A stretch of DNA of 64,000 bases from Bactericera cockerelli (GCA_024516035.1 CM044965.1:4292978-4356977), one strand, 5' to 3'. Counted from the stretch's first letter, positions 1-9,112 are shown. Made by a program: numbers and translations. Notes: generated from the letters alone by a model not told the origin.

Positions 1-114
1 CTGGTTGAAAGTACATGAAATGCATGGGAACTATGTTTTCCGTAACCTTACACTCTGCCGGGCTGTCTCTTTCTTTGTATAGGCGTTCTTCACACCTCGG
101 CCGAGGTGTTTGAT
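1..114 (+). repeat. Left copy of a 114-bp dispersed inverted repeat
   Basis: This sequence recurs in reverse complement at 32907-33020 with a single mismatch. It contains the perfect palindrome ACACCTCGGCCGAGGTGT at 93-110. The window begins inside or at its edge, so its true left end is unknown. It may be the end of a DNA transposon or one copy of a dispersed repeat. Confidence 0.85.
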
Positions 115-916
115 ATTTATATATTATATAAAGAGCCGCAGGCCATTGGTATAGAGATCTACCTATTTTCATATACGTGATCAATTTTAAGGGGGGCCCC
201 GTGGTTTTTCTCTTAATATTTTGCTCAACTGGCTATGATTTTATTTAATATTGAAATCCAGCAAAACCAACTTGAAGGCCATTCAAAAACACTTATAATT
301 TGTGTAAGCTAATGCGGGGTCCTCAAAACTGCGGGGAACTTGGCATCTACCAAATCCGCAATTGGAGTAGGTAATCCGCTAGTGTCCATGTGGTTGATTC
401 GAGGAGTAGATAGTAATAGGGGGCCCCGCGCATTTCTTTCAATTTATGTACTTTGCTGTGAGTGTGTGTTTTTTTCCCCTTTTATTTCTTCTTCTTACCC
501 ATTATCCAAAAATACCTAGTGTAAGTTTTTAAAAAACTCATAATACCTATTGCAAGCTTTTTAAAAATCTCATAATATCTAGTGTAAGCTGCTCAAGCGC
601 GGGGCCCCCTAAAGCGCGGGGCCCTTGGCATCTGCCAAATCCGCCATATGGGTAATCCGGCACTGGCAATTTTTGAAAATGGGTAAATTAATTTTGTGAT
701 AAATTAATAATATTAATGTATTAATATTTTGACACTGTTTCACTTTGGAAAGTGCCTTTTTCAATATTGATAGCGTTCAATAATCCAAAGGAAGGGAAAA
801 AATGTGGAAATAAATCAACTATTTCAGATCTGCATACTCTTCATATTTCATAATAAGAACACTGTATTTATATACTCATAATAATATAGTCATAATAAAG
901 AGCATTATTAAGTCAT
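115..916. other. No gene; GGGGCCCC-rich direct repeats in AT-rich DNA
   Basis: No coding signal is seen. Two diverged direct copies, 301-383 and 591-665, share GTGTAAGCT, a GCGGGG block, TTGGCATCT.CCAAATCCGC and GTAATCCG. Between them, 511-600 holds three roughly 35-bp units of the type AATACCTAGTGTAAGTTTTT. Confidence 0.5.
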
Positions 917-1112
917 AATAATAATGCTCTTTAGTGGAAGGTAACCACCAGGCGAGGTTAATGCTCAAAGTATTTTCTACCACCTAAAAACTTCGCAATC
1001 TCATTATTATGTGGTCTAACACTCAGATAAACGAGGATTCGAACCAACGGATCTCTACTCTATACCTGGATTACTAGACTAGCGACTTAACCACTTGACT
1101 ATCAGTGCACGG
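917..1112 (-). mobile_element. SINE-B, near full length
   Basis: On the minus strand a tRNA-like head (GTGCACTGATAGTCAAGTGG, box-B GGTTCGAATCC-type) is followed by the B body and the tail CCTCGCCTGGTGGTTACC...CACTAAAGAG(C)ATTATTATTA. The head has an extended variable region like class II (Ser/Leu) tRNAs. Other copies lie at 2771-2990, 3972-4192, 27580-27797 and 62815-63035. Confidence 0.85.
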
Positions 1113-1486
1113 TAATTGTTCCATGTAATGATCATTTAGCACGACATCAGTTCATTTGCTAATTGCTTGTATTATTATTTATTATTATTATTATTTTACA
1201 TACCTACGTGGATAGTAAAATAATTACCGACGTACATAATATGCCTCAGTACTGACATATACAGACAAACATAACTACGTGGTTATTTGTACTCAAATCG
1301 TAGCCGTTGTTTGGTAATTTTCATAGAGCATTGTCATTTTAAAACCTATTCTTTTTTTTGGCTTTCTTTAAAGTGGCAGGGTTCTCACATGTGTGCTCTT
1401 CCATTCAACCACAAATCGAAAATTCCTGAATCGAAGGCAATCCCCAAAAATATAAAACAAGATTTTGAGAAAGCAACATAAATACA
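1113..1486. other. No recognisable feature
   Basis: AT-rich DNA with TTATTA runs near 1171-1195. I see no repeat family, exon or RNA gene here. Confidence 0.4.
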
Positions 1487-1661
1487 AGGGTTGGGGGGAA
1501 GAGATTGCCACAGACAATAACCCCGCACTAGTTAACACACTAGTTTCATTTCCTTCTTCATTTTATACTTTATTTTTCATTACTTTCTAAATTTTCTTTT
1601 AATTATATACTGTAAATATTGTGTCCTTCTAATAAAGATTAAAATAATAATAATAATAAAT
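1487..1661 (+). mobile_element. T-family retroposon tail
   Basis: It starts AGGGTTGGGGGGAAGAGATTGCCACAG and ends in ...CTAATAAAGATTAAAATAATAATAATAA. The same body and TAATAAA/TAA-repeat ending recur at 9113-9262 (-), 28493-28668 (-), 29923-30103 (+) and 30818-31030 (+). This looks like a short SINE or the 3' end of a non-LTR element. Confidence 0.65.
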
Positions 1662-1850
1662 ACACTAACAATCAAACCATATTTTTATATAAACTTTTTT
1701 TTAATTCCGAAAAATTCTAACATTAGAAATCGGAAGTATTGTGTTTAGTTTAAAAAAAATCTTTGTAAGCAAACGCTTTAACATACGTGGATTTATTACG
1801 TACTCACATATAACTGATTACCCACTTATACAGGACTTCTCATTTTACAG

Positions 1851-1968
1851 CCCGTTAGTAAACTTTTCTTAGCAGGTAAACTGAAAGATCAGAAAGATGA
1901 TTCTAGAGACGTCTCTTATGAAACCGTCACTACTGTGCTGTTCGCTGATACTGCTGCAGATTTTCCAG
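1851..1968 (+). CDS. Putative internal exon of an unrecognised gene (exon 1 of 3 seen)
   Basis: The segment is preceded by a good 3' splice site (TTCATTTTACAG) and followed by the donor CCAG|GTAACA. Only one frame is open across it, beginning PVSKLFLAGKLKDQ and ending TTVLFADTAADFP, with one extra nucleotide (G). A second possible acceptor, CTTTTCTTAGCAG, ends at 1875 and would give a 93-nt exon in the same frame. The leftover G joins in phase with the exon at 3265. I do not recognise the protein. The composition (charged, no low complexity) differs from the surrounding repeats, which supports a host exon. Upstream exons would lie outside the window or are unseen. Confidence is limited because the evidence is splice sites, frame and composition only. 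Confidence 0.45.
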
Positions 1969-1994
1969 GTAACAGTTTTTTTTTTTTTGTTAAA

Positions 1995-2292
1995 AAAACA
2001 GATTAGTGTTTCACAGCTTTTTTTATTTCGTAGCCATGAAACAGGAGCTACTATAGACGCTTGTGGTCTGTGTTGTAGCCTGCCCATCCCGTAGTATGCC
2101 TTCCCTCTGATGGGCGAGAAGCGAGAAGTGATACAATACTTCCCATTTAGGTGCTGGGTCAACACGAGCGCACCGTAAGGTATCCCTTACAAACAACTGT
2201 AATTAAAATTTGAATACAAATTTTTGTCGGCGCGGGGGTTCGAACCCGGGACCTTTCGCATGACCCAGCGAGTGCTTAACCACCAAGCTATT
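1995..2292 (-). mobile_element. SINE-E, full length
   Basis: The minus-strand head resembles tRNA-Gly(GCC): TAGCTTGGTGGTTAAGCACTCGC followed by CCCGGGTTCGAACCCCCGCGC. The body contains GGGAAGTATTG, CTTCTCGCCCATCAGAGGGAAGG and CAAGCGTCTATAGTAGCTCC. It lies inside the intron between the exons at 1851 and 3265. Confidence 0.85.
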
Positions 2293-2341
2293 TTTATTGA
2301 TTTGTTATTACACGTCGGTATTATGTCGGTATTACCGTCTG

Positions 2342-2661
2342 TTCCGGTAGCTCAGTGGTAAAGGCGGCACTCTGTGAATCCAGAGTTTCCAGAGGCCGTG
2401 GGTTCAAAACCCATCCGGGACATGACAAGTTATCCTCCCATTTGGGACTTTTACCACATAATAATATGTCTTGGGGTTACTGCTGGAATAATGGGACTTA
2501 CACCCGTATTTATTTTATGAACAGCAAATTTTGTCTGAGCACTGTCTCAAGCAAGGTATTGGCCAAATGCTTCAGACCATGCTCAAAGGGTGTTTTCTGT
2601 TCATAAATACGGCTGTTAGTCTCAATCGGGCAGTATAAATAAGGCGATATTATTATTATTA
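2342..2661 (+). mobile_element. SINE-A with an internal MITE-like insertion
   Basis: The tRNA-like head reads TTCCGGTAGCTCAGTGGTAA and then box-B-like GGGTTCAAAACC. The body carries TATGTCTTGGGGTTACTGCTGG, and the tail ends AAATAAGGCGATATTATTATTATT. Compared with other A copies it carries about 114 extra bases at 2501-2614. Confidence 0.85.
2501..2614. mobile_element. Harbinger-like MITE candidate inside SINE-A
   Basis: The extra segment begins CACCCGTATTTATTTTATGAACAG and ends CTGTTCATAAATACGGCTG, which are imperfect inverted ends. It is bordered by TTA on both sides, where intact A copies have one TTA. A 3-bp TWA duplication is typical of PIF/Harbinger elements, so the family call is an inference. 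Confidence 0.5.
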
Positions 2662-2770
2662 TCCTTGGTCTCCCAATGAGAAGGACTTTCAGGTCTCAGG
2701 TGCACACTAGGAAAAGATTTTGAAATATTCTCACTGGGACGCCCGCCGCGGAGGAATACAGAGATATAAT

Positions 2771-2990
2771 GTGTACTGGTAGTCAAGTGGTTAACGCGCT
2801 AGTCTGGTAATCCAGGTAGCGTATTAGGGATCCGTTGGTTCGAATCCCAACAAGTGCACGAATTTTCCTCAATAATTTGAGTTTGTGACCACATAATAAT
2901 AAGACCCTGAGGGTTAGGTGGCAGAAAATGCTTTGAGCATTAACCTCGCCTGGTGGTTACGATCCACTAAAGAGTATTATTATTATTATA
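2771..2990 (+). mobile_element. SINE-B, full length
   Basis: Head TGTACTGGTAGTCAAGTGG with box-B TTGGTTCGAATCCCAAC, then the body GTGACCACATAATAATAAGA and the tail CCTCGCCTGGTGGTTACGATCCACTAAAGAG(TATTATTATT). Confidence 0.85.
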
Positions 2991-3264
2991 TAAGAGAAAA
3001 AAATTCCAGTTTAAATTTACTTCTCTGAAGGAGAAAAATAACTTATCTATAAGAAAAACCTGGCTATGGAAAAATAAATTCCTTGGGTTTTCTTTAATCT
3101 TTTTTTTTTTATAATCTATGTATAACTAGGTTTGACTGTAATTTTATCAGTACAAAAGTATCCGAGTGGAGCAAGGACTTTGAATGTTATAAACCTCTCT
3201 ATAAATAAATGTCCATAAAAAAATTCGCGTTAAATTCAGATCCAACCGTCTCTTTTTCAGCCAG

Positions 3265-3455
3265 TGACATCTAATGGGGAAGGAAGTCTGGACGATGAGA
3301 AAGCTCCTGCTAAAGAGCCTCTCTCTTTTGAAGATGAATTTCGAACGCCATTCAGACTCTACAAAGAGTCGCTAGCTCTAGGTCAACCAGACAATGGTCA
3401 TCAAATATATCATGACTGGTTTGCCCCCGTGCCTCTACCCCCTTTCAATTAACAG
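3265..3455 (+). CDS. Putative exon 2 of the unrecognised gene, with an in-frame TAA
   Basis: The tandem acceptor TTTTTCAGCCAG gives two possible starts (3261 or 3265). The 3265 start uses the leftover G of the upstream exon to make GTG and keeps the frame. The reading is acidic at first (EGSLDDEKAPAKEP), then FEDEFRTPFRLYKESLALGQ, and ends DWFAPVPLPPFN followed by TAA at 3450-3452. The next bases, CAG|GTAAAT, are a consensus donor lying in the same phase, and the exon at 4837 continues in that phase. Either the protein ends here and the donor is fortuitous or belongs to a 3'UTR intron, or the TAA is a premature stop in a formerly longer protein. The other two frames are closed near the 5' end. 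No family is recognised. Confidence 0.5.
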
Positions 3456-3562
3456 GTAAATAGAACTTGCACACCCAGAGCCTCATCCAAAAAGCCCTTT
3501 TTTCCACTCTCAAAATCCCCACATCTCCTTTCAACCGTTAAATTCAGTTCAAATAACCCAAT

Positions 3563-3640
3563 AAGGGTTGGATAGAAGAGATTGCCGCCCTTTAGTTGGG
3601 ACATTAGTGTTATTTTTTCTTCATTTTTTTCCATCAAAAT
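3563..3640 (+). mobile_element. T-family fragment
   Basis: AGGGTTGGATAGAAGAGATTGCC followed by CCCTTTAGTTGGGACATTAGTG matches the start of the T family. The middle CACAGGCAAAACC part is deleted. Confidence 0.6.
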
Positions 3641-3648
3641 TGGTTACT

Positions 3649-3885
3649 TTATTTGTTAGACATCATCTCTTCCAAATCTTCGGTATTGGAGCAAGCACCA
3701 ATAACGCTTGCCGCATTTCCCCTCTGAATTTCAATTGAGATTCTTTGAATAAAATAAGTTGCTGCAGCACTTGATCCAGTTTTTTCTATTAATCTTCTGC
3801 CAATGTCTTCCACTAAATCTCTTGCCTCTTCACACATCAAACCCATCGTCTCCACCGCAAAACCAACAAATTTATAATCTTCACA
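3649..3885 (-). pseudogene. Non-LTR polyprotein C-terminal fragment
   Basis: Reading the minus strand from 3885, one frame runs to TAA at 3649-3651. It contains CEDYKFVGFAVETMG, CEEARDLVEDIGRRL, and ISIEIQRGNAASVIG near the end. This FV.FAVET ... GRR(I/L) ... IQRGNAASV(I/L)G pattern is, as far as I know, typical of the C-terminal tail of reverse-transcriptase polyproteins common in insect genomes. No reverse-transcriptase motif survives here and no start codon belongs to it, so it is a 5'-truncated relic. It lies in the intron of the unrecognised gene, in the opposite orientation. Confidence 0.6.
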
Positions 3886-3971
3886 CCCAGTTCTTGATGT
3901 TTTCTCCTTATGTTTTTACAAGCCATTTCTGCTGCTGTTATTTTTTCATTATTTAATTATTTTATCATTTA

Positions 3972-4192
3972 ATAATAAAAATAATAATACTCTTTAGTGG
4001 AAGTATACCACCAGGCGAGGTTAATGCTCAAAGCATTTTCTACCACTCAACCCTCAAAGTCTCATTATTATGTGGTGACAAACTCAAATTTTTTGAGGAC
4101 AAATTCATGAACTGGGTGGGATTTGAACCAACGGATCCCTACGCTACCTGAATTACCAGAGTAGCGCCTTAACCACTTGACTACCAGTGAAT
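3972..4192 (-). mobile_element. SINE-B, full length
   Basis: Tail AATAATAATACTCTTTAGTGG and ACCACCAGGCGAGGTTAATG at the left; tRNA-like head complement TTGAACCAACGGATCCC...TTAACCACTTGACTACCAGT at the right. Confidence 0.85.
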
Positions 4193-4371
4193 GTAATTAA
4201 TTAATTTTCAAACTATTTTTTACTGTAAATTATTTGTATGATTAATCATGATGATTTTTTTCTCCTTTTTCCTAGCATAAAGTTTCATTTTTATAATTCA
4301 CAAATAATGTTATTAAAAAATTCCATTACTAATATTACCCTAGCCGACAAAAAATGTATTCTAAATTTGGC

Positions 4372-4557
4372 TACAGTTGATTGTAAGGGCTTCCGGTTCG
4401 CTCGTGTTGACCCAGCACCTAAAAGGGAAGTATTGTGTCACTTCTCGCCCATCAGAGGGAAGGCATACTACGGGATGGGCAATCTAAAACACAGACCACA
4501 AGCGTCTACAGCTCTCTTGTTTCACGGCTAGGAAATAAAAAAGGCTGTGAAACAATC
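4372..4557 (+). mobile_element. SINE-E body, head missing, joined to a G module
   Basis: It contains GGGAAGTATTGTGTCACTTC, GCCCATCAGAGGGAAGGCAT and ACAAGCGTCTACAG in E order. A linker (TACCTGCTTTATTTTAGATG...) joins it to the G module on the opposite strand at 4617. The same E-linker-G arrangement occurs in reverse at 16417-16873. Confidence 0.75.
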
Positions 4558-4616
4558 ATCTTAAAAATAAATAAAAAAATACCTGCTTTATTTTAGATGA
4601 CTATCATAAATATCAT

Positions 4617-4770
4617 ATCATAGGGTGGCGTCATCGTGAACGATGGTAGCCCGACAGTGGAGGAATGACCCAGCACTTCTAACACTGTCTTTACAAGGAG
4701 GCTAATAATTGGCAAGGGCCCCCAGAACCAAAGCCAATGCTGGTCTAATCCCTGTTTATAGTCCTTTAAA
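4617..4770 (-). mobile_element. G module
   Basis: CATAGGGTGGCGTCATCGTG, GACAGTGGAGGAATGAC and CCAATGCTGGTCTAATCCCTG match the G modules at 16417-16690 and 25535-25676. Only one TTTATAGTCC unit of the tandem part is kept. Confidence 0.75.
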
Positions 4771-4836
4771 ATAGTTCTTTATCTTTTAAAAACACAGGGT
4801 GTTTGTTAATGTACGTTTTTTGCTCTTCCTTCCCAG

Positions 4837-4911
4837 ACTGACAGACGCATTGCTTTAGAGCAAAAGAAGCTGAAACAGCTGAATGATAACAAGATGCGTG
4901 AACAGAACTAG
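4837..4911 (+). CDS. Putative terminal exon of the unrecognised gene
   Basis: It is preceded by a strong acceptor (TGCTCTTCCTTCCCAG). The in-phase reading starts TDRRIALEQKKLKQLNDNK and ends MREQN, then TAG at 4909-4911. The segment is Lys/Gln-rich and likely helical. It continues in the phase of the donor at 3455, so the three exons form one reading frame interrupted only by the TAA at 3450. About 1.4 kb of intron with SINE-B, E and G remnants separates it from the previous exon. I do not recognise the protein. Confidence 0.4.
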   Translation, partial: TDRRIALEQKKLKQLNDNKMREQN

Positions 4912-5301
4912 GAGAAACCAGTCAAAGGTTCAAGTAGTAATAATAATAATAATAATAAGTATTTTTATTTATTTTTTCATATTATACATTTGAATTCCTA
5001 TTATATGTATATCCATGAAGTACTGTTGTACTTTTTGGGAGATGTAAGTAATTTTCCATCACATCAGTTCTTTTTTATATTTCTTTTTATTTATTATTAT
5101 TCAATTTTAGCCAGTTATATTTCATTATTTGTATTAATAAGGTATTGTTTTAATTCTCGCTTCATTTTAATTTCATTGGGAATATTTCTTAAATTTGTTG
5201 GAATATTGTTAAACATTTTTGGAATTTGATGTTTGGTTAACCTTTCTATTCTATTCACCTCTATTCTATTCTATTTATTTAATTAAATAAAATGAGTATT
5301 A
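4912..5301. other. No gene; possible 3' UTR and (TAA)n
   Basis: A TAA/TAAT run lies at 4938-4960 and TATTC/TCTATT repeats at 5245-5275. If the exon at 4837 is real, this would hold its 3' UTR. The first AATAAA I noticed is at about 5286. Confidence 0.35.
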
Positions 5302-5835
5302 AAAAAACGTTATCTCGGAACTTAGGGCTAGATAGAACTTAGAGAATCTCCTAACTTAGGGATAGATAGAACCTAGGGAATCTCGGAACTTAGGGCTAGA
5401 TAGAACTTAGAGAATCTCGGAACTTAGGGATAGATAGAACCTAGGGAATCTCGGAACTTAGGGCTAGATAGAACTTAGAGAATCTCGGAACTTAGGGATA
5501 GATAGAACCTAGGGAATCTCGGAACTTAGGGCTAGATAGAACTTAGAGAATCTCGGAACTTAGGGATAGATAGAACTTAGCGAATCTCGGAACTTAGGGC
5601 TAGATAGAAATTAGGGCATCTCGGAATTTAGGGCTAGATTTAGATTTAGGGAATGTCGAAACATGGGGCTAGATAGAACTTAGGGCATCTCGGAACCTAG
5701 GGCTAGATAGAACTTAGGGCATCTCGGAACTTAGGGCTAGATAGAACTTAGGGCATCTCGGAACTTAGGGCTAGATAGAACTTAGGGCATCTCGGAACTT
5801 AGAGCTGGATAGAATCTCCGAGATGACGTTTTTTG
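5302..5835. repeat. 34-bp tandem array enclosed by inverted repeats
   Basis: About 15 units of the type AACTTAGGGCTAGATAGAAC + TTAGAGAATCTCGG (34 bp) fill 5317-5818. The 5' half alternates two unit variants (GGGCTAG / GGGATAG). The array starts with AAAAAACGTTATCTCGG (5302-5318) and ends with its near-perfect reverse complement CCGAGATGACGTTTTTT (5819-5835). Confidence 0.85.
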
Positions 5836-5843
5836 GGAATTAT

Positions 5844-5967
5844 AAAACAGGATTAAAGCTAAGATAAGGCAGACTGTCCCTCAATTCGGACTATAGTGCA
5901 CTGACTGTGATTGGTTGAAACTTCGACTTGAGGGCGTGTCTGGCTTATCTTAACTTAATTCCTGTTT
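5844..5967. mobile_element. Palindromic MITE-like element
   Basis: The left arm, AAACAGGATTAAAGCTAAGA and on to CCCTCAA, pairs imperfectly with the right arm, TTGAGGGCG...TTAACTTAATTCCTGTTT. Each arm is about 40 bp, separated by about 45 bp. Confidence 0.6.
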
Positions 5968-6465
5968 CATATTTTGGCTCTTATTCAATTAAGTTTAACA
6001 TTTTCTATTATATTTTTTAAAAATAATCTAATTTATTGGTTTAATTTTAGTTTTTTTTTTAATATTAAAATAAATATACATAAGTAATTATATTATTATC
6101 ATACTTTTGATGTAGAAATTTTTATTTTTATTTTTGAAATTAATTTTTTTCAATAAACGAATGTTTAGGTATATCAAATGAAACTCAGAATTTGTTTTAA
6201 AAATAGTAATATCGGTATCGGAAAAATATATGATTGGTTAAAGTGCAACAGAAAAAAAAATATCTTTTACTCAAATCGATATAGCTCGCGAACTGTCTCA
6301 TAATTTGGCCCTTATTCAATTAAAAAGTAGGTGTACCTATATACTTACAAGTTTTTATTGCAAATTATAACACTATAATTTATCGCTTCAATTTTGGCTT
6401 TTTATGGAAATTTGCTATGCTACTCGTATTTCTAAAATAATAATAAAAAAAATCCATCCAATTTG
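5968..6465. other. No recognisable feature
   Basis: AT-rich DNA. A short direct repeat (TTTGGCTCTTATTCAATTAA-type) occurs near 5974 and 6304. No gene is seen. Confidence 0.4.
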
Positions 6466-6599
6466 TGTGTGACCACTTTCGTGATATCACAACTACTCAA
6501 ACTCGCTTTACTAAACCCACGCTGAAACCGGTACTTGAACCAACGACCTCCAGGTTACAAGTCCGCCACCTCATCGATCAAGCTACTGAGGTCGGTTTC
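6466..6599 (-). mobile_element. SINE-C
   Basis: TCGTGATATCACAACTACTC, AAACTCGCTTTACTAAA and the head complement GACCTCCAGGTTACAAGTCC...GAGGTCGGT show a minus-strand copy truncated at its 3' end. Confidence 0.8.
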
Positions 6600-6640
6600 T
6601 AAAAAAATAAATATCCTACATAGTGTAATACAGCCTGAAA

Positions 6641-6950
6641 GCCTCGGTGGCGTAACGGTTGTGACTACTGCCCGTAGTCCAGAGATCCTGAGTTCGATCC
6701 CCGGTCGGAGCAGATTTTTCACAGAAAATTCTGTTCCCTCCGTATATGTGAGGTCGGCATTTCCGGCCCTACCCAGGCTGGGTGAGGTTAATGGGTAGCT
6801 GGTACGATTGATACGATACGATTAAATCAAATAGAATCGTTGGCGTTAGGAAGGACATTCAGCCGTAAAAATGTGCCAAAACCAACCAAACTCAACCGTG
6901 TGGTTGAACTTGACCCTGCTTAAGCGGGATAAGACAGAGTAAAAGAAAGA
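6641..6950 (+). mobile_element. SINE-D, full length
   Basis: Head GCCTCGGTGGCGTAACGGTT with ACTGCCCGTAGTCCAGAG and box-B GAGTTCGATCCCC; body ATTTCCGGCCCTACCCAGGC and GTGAGGTTAATGGGTAGC; 3' part GAATCGTTGGCGTTAGGAAG and ACCCTGCTTAAGCGGGATAA. Confidence 0.85.
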
Positions 6951-7855
6951 AGAAATATAATACAGCTTTAAAGACGTCTTTCAATAGGCAAAAATACTCA
7001 TCTTAGAAGCCAAATAAAAATGGTTTAGGATGGGTCCTCTGTAAAAAAAAAAAAAAAATACAATTGAGGAAACAACTAGGTTAACAGTAGATTCGTGGAA
7101 TAAGCCCCCGGTTGTCAGGATTTCCCCCCCCCCCCCCCCCCACCCCGCTATTACACCAATCAGCGTCTTGTGACGGCCCCCTGAGTGACAGGTTTCGACA
7201 GGTGATTTTACACGTGAGTGACCTTCACCTTCAACCCTTACCCTTTGGACAGGGGTGGTTAGGTTTGCTCCGGTCTACCAACTTCAATTTTACATACAGT
7301 CTATAACTTTCAGGTAATATTAGAAAGTAAAGAAAAATGTTCAGTTGCACTTTTGCGCTATACACAGGTAATATACAATATTATTATTTAGAAGCCCTTC
7401 GAAACTTTAGAGAAGTTTCCTTGAGCAATTTCCTCTCTGGATTACAAGTGACATCTTTTGGAATAAGTATGATCGAATGCAGATTTTATGTCGCCTGTTA
7501 CTTCTTTTACAGAAGTAACTACTTTTACAGAAGTAACTTCTCATACAGATTTCCTGTGAATAATTATGTATACATTAGCTATCCTTTGATATGTGCAGGT
7601 TGTCCAACAGGTGCATTTCATGTCACGAGAAGATTAAATTATTACAACCGATGAGACTTCCATTAAGGAATCTCAAGTGGCACTTAAGCTCTGCACTTGA
7701 CTTAAGTCTCTCTCTTGAGTCAAGGACGTATACACACGCTTCTCTGCTTCCTTTCAGAATACAGAATAACAGGTCTGCTAATTGGCTGCTTGTAATACTG
7801 TGTGATGATTTGATGGATGTTGAGATGAGAAGGGGAAAGAGGGTGAGAAGGAGGG
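6951..7855. other. No gene; poly-C tract and small hairpins
   Basis: A run of about 18 C lies at 7124-7141. TTCTTTTACAGAAGTAACTA-type direct and inverted repeats lie at 7502-7545. ORFs here have no convincing motif. Confidence 0.4.
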
Positions 7856-8206
7856 AGGGAGAGAGAGAGAGAGAGAGAGAGAGGGGGAAAGAAAATAAGA
7901 AGAAAAGAGAGATGAGAAGGAGGGAGGATAAGAAAGTTATAGAGAGAGAAAGAGATAGAGAGAGAGAGAAAAAAAGGGGGAGAGAGAGATAGAGGGGGAG
8001 AGGATAAGAAGGAGAGAGAGAGAGAGAGGGAGAGAGAGAGAGGGATGGAGGGGGAGAGGATAAGAAGGAGAGAGAGACAGGGAGAGAAGATAAAAAGAAA
8101 AGAGAGATGAGAAGGAGGGAGGATAAGAAAGTTATAAAGAGAGAGAGACAAAAAAGGGGAGAGGATAAAAAGGATAGAGAAAGAGAGAGAGAGAGAGAGA
8201 GAGATA
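7856..8206. repeat. (GA)n-rich low-complexity tract with internal duplication
   Basis: Purine-only GA/GGA/GGGA sequence. The block GAGATGAGAAGGAGGGAGGA + TAAGAAAGTTAT occurs at about 7910-7942 and again at 8104-8136, so part of the tract is a roughly 195-bp duplication. Confidence 0.9.
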
Positions 8207-8725
8207 TTAATAATAAGAGTTGCGAAATGGTTTCTTTTGATTTTGGCGGACCCTGTATACAGAGTGTTTCTCAAATATATGTCACCACTTCTATATGTTA
8301 TATAGGAGCCCCAGGCCTATTAAATACATTGAATTTTTTTGGTCAATTGAGATATCGGCCATTTTGTGTTTCATCTGAGTAACTCAACTTTTTAAAAAAT
8401 AGAATTAAATGGTTTTCATTTATGAATAGTAGACAAATTTTCCTATCTAATTCATATAAAATATGAAGTAAACAAATATGTGTGCTAGAAATAATGGCGT
8501 CTGATGTCTAGAAATTTTAAGGGGTAAAAAAATTGTGAACTATTTTTCCACCCTGTATCTTTTGTAATTTGAAAATCTCACTGTGGCAAATTTTATAAAA
8601 ACTGTAGTGTACCTACTCTTGGCTTTCACCTCGCATAAGTTTCATTTTTTTAAGTTGAGAAATAAAAAGTTTCCCGGGTCCCGAGTGCGAAGATCCAGTT
8701 GAGACATCTGAACTTCAATATTCGA
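8207..8725. other. No gene; possible transposon remnant
   Basis: It contains GGCGGACCCTGTATACAGAG at 8245-8264, resembling the GGGCGGACCCTGTAT at 40286-40300 and other TACAGGGT termini in the window. No coding sequence is seen. Confidence 0.35.
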
Positions 8726-8932
8726 GCCAGCGTCGTTGGAGCGTTGAATACACCGGTTCTCGTAAGAACGTCGAAGTTAAGCTACGTCCAGCGAGGTTTG
8801 GACTTGGATGGGTGACCATTCACTTTCGAACCCTCGTGATGCTGGCTATATAATTTCATTATATTTTACTGTATATATTTTTCTTTGTCTTACCTAATAA
8901 AGCATACTATAATAACAATAATAATAAAAAGA
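8726..8932 (+). mobile_element. 5S rRNA-derived retroposon with T-type tail
   Basis: Positions 8726-8846 (121 nt) align over their whole length with animal 5S rRNA: TTGAATACACCGGTTCTCGT, CGAAGTTAAGC and GGACTTGGATGGGTGACC. The ends pair (GCCAGCGTC with GATGCTGGC). Several positions differ from a typical 5S, and the 3' flank is a T-family tail (TTTCATTATATTTTACTGTA ... CCTAATAAAGCATACTATAA(TAA)n), not a tandem 5S spacer. So it is a 5S-derived SINE or retropseudogene rather than a working 5S gene. Confidence 0.75.
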
Positions 8933-9112
8933 GGCTTACCCTTACAACACATGATGAAAGCTGTTTCATAAATGTACCTACTATGCTAATACCTGTTTCT
9001 TTATGCTTACAAAGAAACAAAGAAAGTCCCTGTCAGACTGAGGTTAACGCACAAAGAAACGACTTTCCATTCATTCCCTCTCTCCATTGCTCTCTCTCTG
9101 TCTCTCTCTATT

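Noticed and set aside
2342..2415. tRNA genes at the many GGTTCGAATCC sites
   Set aside because: Heads lack a paired acceptor stem or a proper 7-nt anticodon loop, and each is followed by a conserved SINE body. None is a stand-alone tRNA.
5317..5818. CRISPR-like direct repeats
   Set aside because: Units are contiguous with no unique spacers, and the genome is eukaryotic. The same applies to 17733-17926.
8726..8846. Functional 5S rRNA gene
   Set aside because: Length and end pairing fit, but several normally conserved positions differ. It is single-copy here and is followed by a retroposon tail instead of a T-run terminator.
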